Below, in pieces: positions 1-5,186 of a stretch of 6,053 nt of DNA. Each line of letters begins with the position of its first letter. The stretch's first letter is position 1. The DNA comes from Pseudomonadota bacterium (GTDB lineage Bacteria > Myxococcota > Myxococcia > Myxococcales > Myxococcaceae): the NCBI GenBank assembly GCA_023424585.1, contig JAFADT010000413.1, forward strand, positions 1 to 6,053, written 5' to 3'. A program made the translations under genes and the position numbers. The notes beneath the pieces are model-generated. The model was not told where the DNA came from. It worked only from the letters and a program-made list of their open reading frames with translations, and made no database searches.

Positions 1-1298
1 TCCTGGGACGGGGCCGCGGGGGCGGCGGTGCCCTCGCCCGCGGGGGCGGACGGGCCTTTGTCGGCGCGCGCCTTGCGCTTCTCCTCGCGGTGCTTGCGCC
101 GGCCGCCCTCCACCGGGGCGCGGCCGCGGCCGGTGGGCACGAAGCCCTTCCAGAGCGACCGGTCATACGCGCGCAGGTGGTCCGTCCAGCGCTCGTTCGG
201 ATCGCGCTGCATGGCCTCCACCCACCCGGCGATGCGCGCGTCGAGCGAGCTGAGCGTGTCGATGATCTGCGCCTCCAGCGTCACCGGCGCCTTCGCGCCG
301 GGGGCGCCGGCCGGGCCCTGCTGGGAGATCGCCAGGTGCGTCAGGTGCTGCTCCAGGAGCGGCGGGAAGCCCGGGATGCCCAGGGCCTTCTCGCGGATCT
401 TCTGCGCGGCCAGCACCGCGTGGCCCACCAGCCGGCCCTCGTCGGACGTGTCGAAGCCCTTGTCGGACGCCGCGTCGCCGGCCTTCATCACGTCGTGCAG
501 GAACGCGCCCGCCAGCAGCAGGTCGCGGTCCGCCATGGGGTAGTGGTCCGCCACGCGCAGCGTCAGGCGCATCACGGACAGGATGTGCTCGGCCAGTCCA
601 CCGCGCCACGCGTGGTGCACGCCCTTGGCCGCCGGGGCCACCGGCAGCGCCGCGGCCACCTGCGCGTCATCTAGGAGGGCCAGCAGCAGCTGCTTCACGT
701 ACGGGTCGTTGACGCGCTCGGTGACGAGCTCGCGGATCTGCCCCACCGCGCGCGGGCCACCGCCGCCGCCCTCGTGGCGCTCGGCCTTCGCTTCGCCGGT
801 CTTCGCTTCGCCGGTCTTCGCTTCGCCGGGCTTCGCGTCGCTGGTCTTGGCCTCGGGCTTCGCGTCGCCGGCCTTGGCCTCGCCGGCCTTGGCCTCGGGC
901 TTCGACTCGGCGGGCGGGGCGGGGGGCGGCTCGAACTCCTTGGGGTCGAGCGGCTCCGGATCCAACCGCTCCACGCCCTCCACGACGACCTGGGTGCGGC
1001 CGTGGAAGACGATGACGCTGCCCTGCACGAGGACGTAGTCACCGCTCTGGAAGGCGGGCTCGAGCGCGTCCACCTTGTCGAACACACGCGCGTCCACCGT
1101 GCCGCTCTTGTCGGCCAGGGACAGCGACAGGAACACCTTGCCGCTGCGCGCGGTCACCTTCTCCTTCTTGGTGACGCGGAAGACGGTGTTGACCCGGTCC
1201 TTCTCGCGCAGGTCCGCCGCGTACACCTTGCGGACGGTCTCGACGGAAGCCTCCGGGGTGGAAGAGGTCGCGGCCTGGGACTCGTTTTCGGTTGTCAT
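1..1298 (-). CDS. YhaM-like OB-fold + HD-domain protein (putative 3'-5' exoribonuclease family, divergent active site), 3' end outside window
   Basis: The frame is open from the ATG at 1298 to the window edge (432 codons), so the C-terminus is missing. Residues about 20-115 form an OB-fold nucleic-acid-binding domain (FRVTKKEKV, LSLADKSGTVDARVFD, VIVFHGRTQVVVEGV). A repetitive linker follows at about 130-173, then an HD domain at about 190-375 that aligns from memory with B. subtilis YhaM: HHAWRGGLAEH (228-238), LHDVMK (267-272), GRLVGH (288-293), THLAISQQG (320-328), LEAQIIDTLSSLDAR (341-355) and a late RSLWKGF. The tail is Lys/Arg-rich, then Ala/Pro-rich. YhaM proteins are cytoplasmic metal-dependent 3'-5' exonucleases of about 314 residues; this one is longer. 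The usual HDxGK is HDVMK, the usual SHHG is SQQG, and the Asp of the usual IDNLDA is Ser350, so catalysis is doubtful. The start has no clear Shine-Dalgarno. It lies 61 bases after the methyltransferase gene on the same strand. Family membership is confident; activity is not. Confidence 0.88.
   Translation of the reverse strand, partial: MTTENESQAATSSTPEASVETVRKVYAADLREKDRVNTVFRVTKKEKVTARSGKVFLSLSLADKSGTVDARVFDKVDALEPAFQSGDYVLVQGSVIVFHGRTQVVVEGVERLDPEPLDPKEFEPPPAPPAESKPEAKAGEAKAGDAKPEAKTSDAKPGEAKTGEAKTGEAKAERHEGGGGGPRAVGQIRELVTERVNDPYVKQLLLALLDDAQVAAALPVAPAAKGVHHAWRGGLAEHILSVMRLTLRVADHYPMADRDLLLAGAFLHDVMKAGDAASDKGFDTSDEGRLVGHAVLAAQKIREKALGIPGFPPLLEQHLTHLAISQQGPAGAPGAKAPVTLEAQIIDTLSSLDARIAGWVEAMQRDPNERWTDHLRAYDRSLWKGFVPTGRGRAPVEGGRRKHREEKRKARADKGPSAPAGEGTAAPAAPSQ
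783..902 (-). repeat. In-frame 12-15 bp tandem repeats encoding a (T/A/P)-G-(E/D)-A-K linker
   Basis: Eight imperfect units, mostly 15 bp (ctt cgc ttc gcc ggt on the + strand), lie inside the YhaM-like gene. Read on the coding strand they encode pentapeptides such as TGEAK, AGEAK and AGDAK, with shorter KPEA units mixed in, at residues about 133-172. All units are multiples of three, so gain or loss of a unit keeps the frame. The three units nearest 786-830 are almost identical, which suggests recent expansion by slippage. The segment joins the OB-fold to the HD domain and is probably a flexible or helical charged spacer. Confidence 0.9.
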
Positions 1299-1359
1299 CG
1301 CGGCGCGGACACTAACACCGAGGCGGCCCGTCGAGGGCGAAACAACACCTGCGGCCGCT

Positions 1360-2499
1360 TCAGCTCACCTCGAGCGCCACCGCCTCCAGGTACTCGGCCC
1401 CCGGGGAGCCGACCGGCGCCGGGTGGTCCGGCGGCAGTCCCATCCGTACCAGCCGGAAGGCGATGCGCGCCTCCTGCTCGCACGCCGTGGCCACGCACTC
1501 CGTGAATGAGCCCAGCGCCAATGGTGGGTGGTAACCGACCACGAGCAGCCGTCCGCCATGGCGGGTGCGCCGCAGGGCCAGCCGCACCTGGTCGATGAAG
1601 GCCTCCTCGGACATCACCCCCAGCGTGTCCAGCAGCACCAGGTCGAAGGTCTCCTTGAGGGCCCGGAGCACCGCCAGCGGCTCGCCCTGTTCCACCGTCA
1701 CCCGGCCGAGCAGCCCGTTGGCCTCCGCGTTCTCCCGCGCCAGGTCCGCCGCGTCCGCGTTGCCGTCGAAGGCCAGGATCTGCTTCGCGCCGTGGCGCCC
1801 GGCGTGGACGAAGAGGCCGCCCACGTTGCACGCCACGTCCAGCACCCGGTCCCCGTTGCCGGTGCGCGCCAGGAAGCGGCGCAGCTCGCGGTGGTCGTAC
1901 CCGTAGCCCGTGCCCCGGCCGTAGGTGAGGTCCACGGTGAAGCGCGCGCCCATCTCCAGCAGGCGGCACCAGCGCGGCGGCGTGCCGTACATCACGTGCG
2001 GGCGCTGCGCGGGCAGGCCCAGCGCCTTGCGCCGGGACGTGTCGTTGCGGAGCAGCACGGAGGCCGCCCCCGTCACCTCGCCCAGCGTGCGGGTGATCTC
2101 CTCCTGCCGCGCGTCCATGGAGCGGGTGAGCGTCTGGACGACGAAGTGCTGATCATACCGGTCCACGATGAGGCCCGGCAGGCCGTCCCCGTCGTCGTTG
2201 ACGATGCGGCAGAAGCGCGGGTCGTCCACCAGCCGGGCGCGCCGCTCGAAGGCGTGGCGCACGTGGCGGGGGATGAGCCCCTCCACGGACTCGTCCGGCA
2301 TGCCCAGGCGGCGCACGGCGTAGGAGGCCTCGAGGTCCACGTCCCCCAGCCCCAGGACATGCCCGTCCTCGTCCTTCAGCTGCATGGGGGTGCCGGGCTG
2401 CGGCTCGCCCTCCATGGAGACGATGTCCTCGCGGCGCAGCCAGGGGGCGCCATGGCGAAGCTTGCGGGCGGCCTCTCGGGACAGGTAGGTGCTGAGCAA
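1360..2499 (-). CDS. RlmI-like PUA + class I SAM-dependent methyltransferase, catalytic motifs divergent
   Basis: The product has 379 residues, close to E. coli RlmI (396), the 23S rRNA m5C1962 methyltransferase. Residues 1-75 form a PUA-type RNA-binding domain (APWLRREDIVSMEGEPQPG, then DGHVLGLGDVD). Residues 98-125 carry the family's DGDGLPGLIVDRY segment. The methyltransferase domain has GRGTGYGYDHRE (194-205), motif I VLDVACNVGG (219-228), the acidic motif II end AFDGNAD (243-249) and NAEANGL (257-263), so SAM binding looks intact. Where RlmI has DPPKF this protein has LLDTLGVM (289-296), and where RlmI has a Cys in FSCSG this one reads VVGYHPP (320-326). Methylation of cytosine in rRNA is therefore not assured; another substrate or a binding role is possible. 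The start is TTG at 2499, chosen because an ideal Shine-Dalgarno lies 8 bases upstream. Likely co-transcribed with the downstream YhaM-like gene. Confidence 0.9.
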   Translation of the reverse strand: MLSTYLSREAARKLRHGAPWLRREDIVSMEGEPQPGTPMQLKDEDGHVLGLGDVDLEASYAVRRLGMPDESVEGLIPRHVRHAFERRARLVDDPRFCRIVNDDGDGLPGLIVDRYDQHFVVQTLTRSMDARQEEITRTLGEVTGAASVLLRNDTSRRKALGLPAQRPHVMYGTPPRWCRLLEMGARFTVDLTYGRGTGYGYDHRELRRFLARTGNGDRVLDVACNVGGLFVHAGRHGAKQILAFDGNADAADLARENAEANGLLGRVTVEQGEPLAVLRALKETFDLVLLDTLGVMSEEAFIDQVRLALRRTRHGGRLLVVGYHPPLALGSFTECVATACEQEARIAFRLVRMGLPPDHPAPVGSPGAEYLEAVALEVS

Positions 2500-2626
2500 G
2501 GTGCGGTCCTCCTCCAGCGCGATGGGGGCACCTTCGCGGGGTGCCTCCCACCAAACATGGGCCGTGTGGGGCCTGCTGGCGGCGAGGGCCGTGCCGCTGC
2601 CCCGGAGGGCAGGGGAGGAGGCGGCC
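2500..2626 (-). other. Intercistronic gap with two short hairpins, no gene
   Basis: This 127-base gap lies between the small membrane protein gene and the methyltransferase gene. It holds CTGCCC/GGGCAG (2597-2602 with 2607-2612, loop of 4), 14 bases after the upstream stop codon, and GGCACC/GGTGCC (2527-2532 with 2540-2545, loop of 7) shortly before the methyltransferase Shine-Dalgarno. Neither is followed by a T-run on the transcribed strand, so they are not convincing intrinsic terminators. They could be processing or pausing sites. No clear promoter was recognised. Confidence 0.35.
2508..2515 (-). promoter_or_regulatory. Strong Shine-Dalgarno that fixes a TTG start
   Basis: On the coding strand GGAGGAGG lies 8 bases before the TTG at 2499. 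No ATG or GTG is placed better, so this motif decides the start of the RlmI-like gene. Confidence 0.85.
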
Positions 2627-2998
2627 TCAGAGGACGGGCGGCGGCCGCTTGTATGCCTTGAAGGTCACCCGGGTGAGCATGCCGCTGACCACCAGGGCCA
2701 GCGCGATGCCCAACATCCGGATGTTCCAGCTCGTGCCGGTGAAGAGCAGCACCAGCGCGAGCACGCCCACCGCCACCGCGCCCGCCACCGTGAGCGTCTG
2801 GGCGCGCCTGGCGGTGTCCGTCGCCTGGGGCCTCGCCCGGGCGAGCGCCGGCAGCGAGGACGCCTTGCGCCACAGCTCCGCGCCCTCCTCGCGCACCTCG
2901 TCGTCCGGCTCCACCAGCCCCTGCACGTAGGCCCGCTCGATGTCGCCCAGCGAGGGGAACATCAGCTCACCATCCGGAGTGCGCACGCGGTACGCCAT
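2627..2998 (-). CDS. Small membrane protein with GYF-like N-terminal domain and two TM helices
   Basis: The product is a 123-residue protein of unknown function. Residues 1-55 (YRVRTPDGELMFPSLGDIER, then VEPDDEV, EGAELWRKASSLPAL) have the pattern of short bacterial GYF_2/DUF4339-like modules: an N-terminal Tyr/Trp, a 'sort upon a side of the chain' helix with a LVxPDDEV turn, then a conserved Gly...W near the end. In myxobacteria such modules are often joined to membrane segments or signalling domains. Residues about 69-88 and 94-112 are two hydrophobic helices separated by a short TSWNIR turn, followed by a basic C-terminus (FKAYKRPPP), so both ends probably face the cytoplasm. The ATG at 2998 is preferred over an upstream start at 3049 because a GGAGG lies 7 bases before it. 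Gaps are 47 bases to the upstream oxidoreductase gene and 127 bases to the downstream methyltransferase gene. The domain assignment is by pattern and is moderate. Confidence 0.8.
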   Translation of the reverse strand: MAYRVRTPDGELMFPSLGDIERAYVQGLVEPDDEVREEGAELWRKASSLPALARARPQATDTARRAQTLTVAGAVAVGVLALVLLFTGTSWNIRMLGIALALVVSGMLTRVTFKAYKRPPPVL

Positions 2999-3005
2999 GG
3001 GTCTT

Positions 3006-3014
3006 CCTCCCTCC
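3006..3014 (-). promoter_or_regulatory. Shine-Dalgarno of the small membrane protein gene
   Basis: GGAGGGAGG on the coding strand ends 7 bases before the ATG at 2998. It selects that start over the in-frame upstream start at 3049, which would add 17 Pro/Arg/Gly-rich residues and reach back to within the end of the preceding gene. Confidence 0.8.
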
Positions 3015-3045
3015 CGGCCCACCCTGCCCGGTGGGGGCGGGGACC

Positions 3046-4641
3046 TCAAGCCAGCTCGGTGGCAATCTGCTCAGCGGCGCGCAGTCCATCAATGGCGGAG
3101 GACACGATCCCGCCCGCGTAGCCGCAGCCCTCGCCGACCGGGTAGAGGCCGCGCATGGACACGGACTGGAGGTCGTCACCCCGGGTGATGCGCACCGGCG
3201 AGGACGTCCGGCTCTCGATGCCGATGAGCTTCCCCTCGTCGCTGATGAAGCCCTTCATCTTCCGGTCGAAGGTGCGCAGCGCGGCCTTGATGGACTGGGT
3301 CAGCCGCGCCGGGAAGAGCCTGTTCAGATCCACGTGCGCCAGGCCCGGGCGGTAGCTGGTGTCGCCCGGGTCCTTCTTCACGCGGCCGGCCAGGTAGTCC
3401 GGGATGGTCTGCGCGGGCGCGAAGAAGCGGCCTCCGCCCAGCTTGTAGGCCTCCGACTCCCAGTGCCGCTGGAACTCCAGGCCCGCGAGCGGCCCGTGGA
3501 AGCCCTCGCGCGCGAAGTCCTCCACGGACACCGACACGACGATGCCCGCGTTGGCGAACCTCGCGTTGCGCCGCGAGTTGCTCATGCCGTTGGTGCACTG
3601 GAGCCCCTCCTCCGTGGGCGTGGGCACCACGATGCCGCCGGGGCACATGCAGAACGAGTAGACGCCGCGCACCTCGCCGTCCACGTCCAGGTTCTCCGCC
3701 AGCTTGTAGTCCGCGGGCGGCAGCTTGGAGTGCTTCGCGGCGGAGCCGTACTGGATGCTGTTGATGAGCGTCTGCGGGTGCTCCGCGCGGAAGCCCAGCG
3801 CGAAGGGCTTGGCCTCCACGCTCACGCGGCCGTCGGCGGCGAAGCGCTCGTACAGCTCGCGCGCGGAGTTGCCCGGCGCCAGGATGACGCGGTCGCTCTC
3901 CAGCGTGCGCCCGTCCGCCATCTTCACGCCCGCCACGCGGCCGTCGCGGTAGAGCAGGTCGTCCACGCGCTGCTCGAAGTGCACCTGGCAGCCGCCCGCG
4001 ATGAGCTCCTCGCGCAGCCGGGCCACCGCGCCCGGGAGCAGGTCGGACCCGATGTGCGGCTTGCCCTCGATGAGGATGTGATCCGGCGCGCCGTACCTCG
4101 CGAAGGCCTCGATCACCTTGCGCACCATGGGGTGGTTGATGCGCGTGGACAGCTTGCCGTCCGTGTACGCGCCCGCGCCGCCCTCGCCGAAGTTCATGTT
4201 GCTCTCGCGGTCGAGCGTCCCGTCGCGCATGAGCTTCGCCACGTCCTTGCGGCGGGTGACGACCTCCTTGCCGCGCTCCAGCAGGATGCTGCGCACGCCG
4301 CGCTCCAGCAGGCCCAGGGCGCAGAACAGCCCCGCGGGCCCGGTGCCGATGATGAGCGGCAGCTTCTCCGGCTCCTTCACGCGCGCCGGCGCTTCCGGCG
4401 GGGGCGGGGCCTCGCCCACGTCCGGCGGCAGCCGCGGCGCCTTGCGGCCCGGGGCCAGCTCCACCTCCAGCGTGTAGATGTAGCGCGGGCTGCCCTTCTT
4501 GCGCGCATCCAGCACCGAGCGCACGACCCGCACGGAGGCGAGGTCGCTCCGGGTGACCCCCAGCTTCTCCGCCGCGCGCTGGCCGAGCAGCTCCTCCGGC
4601 TCGTCCAGCCACAGCCCGATGTTGTTCACCCGGTACGCCAT
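3046..4641 (-). CDS. FAD-dependent oxidoreductase of the COG2509 type
   Basis: The product has 531 residues. Residues 1-65 form the small N-terminal domain typical of the family (VTRSDLASVRVVRSVLDARKK, then YIYTLEVEL), and residues 66-94 are a Pro-rich linker. A Rossmann FAD-binding motif follows at 96-115 (IIGTGPAGL with the GxGxxG glycines at 99, 101 and 104) and ends in the acidic LLERG. Further family landmarks are NFGEGGAGAYTDGKL (150-164), APGNSAR (255-261), SFCMCPGG (329-336), CTNGMSNSRRNA (349-360) and the C-terminal FAD motif GLYPVGEGCGYAGGI (498-512). The length is normal and every motif looks intact. It is presumed a soluble cytoplasmic flavoprotein; substrate and partner are unknown for this family. 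The ATG at 4641 is chosen over an upstream start at 4704 because GAGGAG lies 10 bases before it and conserved sequence begins there. It is the first gene of the leftward block. Confidence 0.93.
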   Translation of the reverse strand: MAYRVNNIGLWLDEPEELLGQRAAEKLGVTRSDLASVRVVRSVLDARKKGSPRYIYTLEVELAPGRKAPRLPPDVGEAPPPPEAPARVKEPEKLPLIIGTGPAGLFCALGLLERGVRSILLERGKEVVTRRKDVAKLMRDGTLDRESNMNFGEGGAGAYTDGKLSTRINHPMVRKVIEAFARYGAPDHILIEGKPHIGSDLLPGAVARLREELIAGGCQVHFEQRVDDLLYRDGRVAGVKMADGRTLESDRVILAPGNSARELYERFAADGRVSVEAKPFALGFRAEHPQTLINSIQYGSAAKHSKLPPADYKLAENLDVDGEVRGVYSFCMCPGGIVVPTPTEEGLQCTNGMSNSRRNARFANAGIVVSVSVEDFAREGFHGPLAGLEFQRHWESEAYKLGGGRFFAPAQTIPDYLAGRVKKDPGDTSYRPGLAHVDLNRLFPARLTQSIKAALRTFDRKMKGFISDEGKLIGIESRTSSPVRITRGDDLQSVSMRGLYPVGEGCGYAGGIVSSAIDGLRAAEQIATELA

Positions 4642-4651
4642 TGTGTTCTGA

Positions 4652-4693
4652 CTCCTCGGTGGGGGGCGCGTATGTGCTCCACCCCCCGGAGGG
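4652..4693 (-). promoter_or_regulatory. Possible leader hairpin enclosing the ribosome binding site of the FAD gene
   Basis: On the transcribed strand GGGGGG (4687-4682) can pair with CCCCCC (4666-4661). An outer CCUC (4692-4689) can pair with GAGG (4657-4654), which is part of the GAGGAG Shine-Dalgarno at 4657-4652. The loop is about 15 bases and the outer helix has a small asymmetric bulge. If it forms, the ribosome binding site is partly masked. Pairing was judged by eye only. Confidence 0.35.
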
Positions 4694-4743
4694 AATGCAA
4701 GCACTTGAAAAGACGAGCGGGCCTGTCAGCGGGGCGCCGGGGT

Positions 4744-4765
4744 GGTGCGTACCCGGTGATGCACC
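4744..4765. promoter_or_regulatory. 22-bp dyad, copy 1 (putative activator/operator site)
   Basis: The inverted repeat is GGTGC (4744-4748) with GCACC (4761-4765); the arms extend to GGTGCGT/ATGCACC with one G-T pair. It matches copy 2 at 15 of 22 positions, including the first eight bases GGTGCGTA and the last five GCACC. Its centre lies about 167 bases before the start site predicted from the sigma-54-like promoter. Confidence 0.55.
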
Positions 4766-4797
4766 CTGCGCGGCGTTTCAGGCGGAGCGGACGCCCG

Positions 4798-4819
4798 GGT
4801 GCGTAACCCCCTTCGCACC
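4798..4819. promoter_or_regulatory. 22-bp dyad, copy 2 (putative activator/operator site)
   Basis: The inverted repeat has perfect 6-bp arms, GGTGCG (4798-4803) and CGCACC (4814-4819), around a 10-base centre. It lies 54 bp from copy 1, about five helical turns, so both sites would face nearly the same side of the DNA. Its centre is about 113 bases before the predicted sigma-54 start site. Confidence 0.55.
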
Positions 4820-4876
4820 ATCCACGTTCCGTGCCGCCCCTCTCCGGCCTCCAACCCCTGAGGACTGCTGGGGAAT

Positions 4877-4894
4877 CCGTTCGGAAGAGAACGG
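4877..4894. promoter_or_regulatory. 18-bp dyad directly before the sigma-54-like promoter
   Basis: The inverted repeat is CCGTTC (4877-4882) and GAACGG (4889-4894) around GGAAGA. It ends one base before the -24 element. The size suits a helix-turn-helix dimer, and bound protein there would touch or block the promoter. Its sequence differs from the 22-bp pair. Confidence 0.45.
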
Positions 4895-4895
4895 C

Positions 4896-4910
4896 TGGCA
4901 CGGAGGTTGA
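4896..4910 (+). promoter_or_regulatory. Sigma-54 (RpoN) -24/-12 type promoter
   Basis: TGGCAC, five bases, then TTGA matches the TGGCAC-N5-TTGC consensus with exact spacing and one mismatch, at the last base of the -12 element. Transcription would start near 4921 and give a leader of about 50 bases ahead of the GTG at 4974. The motif occurs between genes and points at the nearest gene, which supports it. Confidence 0.5.
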
Positions 4911-4960
4911 ACACCGGACTCCCACGCAGACGCGGCGGCCGGCCATGCGGCGCCGATTCC

Positions 4961-4965
4961 GGAGG
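4961..4965 (+). promoter_or_regulatory. Shine-Dalgarno that fixes a GTG start
   Basis: GGAGG lies 8 bases before the GTG at 4974 and is the main evidence that the 70-residue frame is translated. Confidence 0.8.
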
Positions 4966-4973
4966 CAATTCCT

Positions 4974-5186
4974 GTGAGCACCGACCAGAAGGGCACCCGC
5001 ATCCTCGCGCGCACGTTCTTCAACCAGCTGCGCGCAAGCGGTTACACGCCGCACCAGGTCATCGGCATCGCCACGGAGCTGCTGGAGCTGGTGACGACCG
5101 ACCTGAAGGAGGGAGACAAGGCCGTCGCCGCAGCCCAGGCGACGTCGCCCTCCGACGCCGGGGCGGGCTTTCAGCAGCGCGCGTAG
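4974..5186 (+). CDS. Uncharacterised 70-residue soluble helical protein
   Basis: The product is not recognised as a named family. The GTG start has an ideal ribosome binding site and third codon positions are strongly G/C, so the gene is probably real. Residues about 7-21 (TRILARTFFNQLRAS) and 26-46 (PHQVIGIATELLELVTTDL) look like two amphipathic helices joined by a Gly-Tyr-Thr-Pro turn, a helical-hairpin layout. The last 20 residues are Ala/Ser/Gly-rich and probably disordered. There is no signal peptide, membrane segment or Cys. It could be a small regulator, an adaptor or a DNA-binding mini-protein; nothing in the sequence decides this. It stands alone, divergent from the FAD gene and convergent with the lipid kinase gene. 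The sigma-54-like promoter and dyads upstream suggest activator-dependent expression. Confidence 0.75.
   Translation: MSTDQKGTRILARTFFNQLRASGYTPHQVIGIATELLELVTTDLKEGDKAVAAAQATSPSDAGAGFQQRA

Larger units (their letters stand above)
4642..4973. other. Divergent intergenic control region
   Basis: These 332 bases separate the leftward FAD gene from the rightward 70-residue gene. Open frames crossing the region have no ribosome binding site, no recognisable protein and poor composition, so it is treated as non-coding. It holds the leader hairpin near 4652-4693, two related 22-bp dyads (4744 and 4798), an 18-bp dyad (4877-4894) and a sigma-54-like promoter (4896-4910). No convincing -35/-10 pair was found for the leftward gene; a TTGCAT at 4700-4695 has no matching -10 at a normal distance. 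Confidence 0.75.

Noticed and set aside
1528..2661. A 377-codon open frame on the + strand
   Set aside because: It is antisense to the RlmI-like gene, its composition is the same shadow type, and no family or ribosome binding site is seen.
3018..3035. CCCACC/GGTGGG hairpin between the FAD gene and the small membrane protein gene
   Set aside because: The stem is only six pairs with no T-run, and it lies directly before the next gene's ribosome binding site, so a terminator is unlikely.
4669..4700. A -35/-10 promoter for the FAD gene (TTGCAT with CATACG)
   Set aside because: The spacing is 20 bases and the -10 match is poor.
3031..4806. A 591-codon open frame on the + strand
   Set aside because: It lies opposite the FAD gene, which has every family motif. 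The product is a His/Arg/Ala/Val-rich low-complexity shadow with no recognisable domain and no ribosome binding site; long antisense frames are expected at this base composition.
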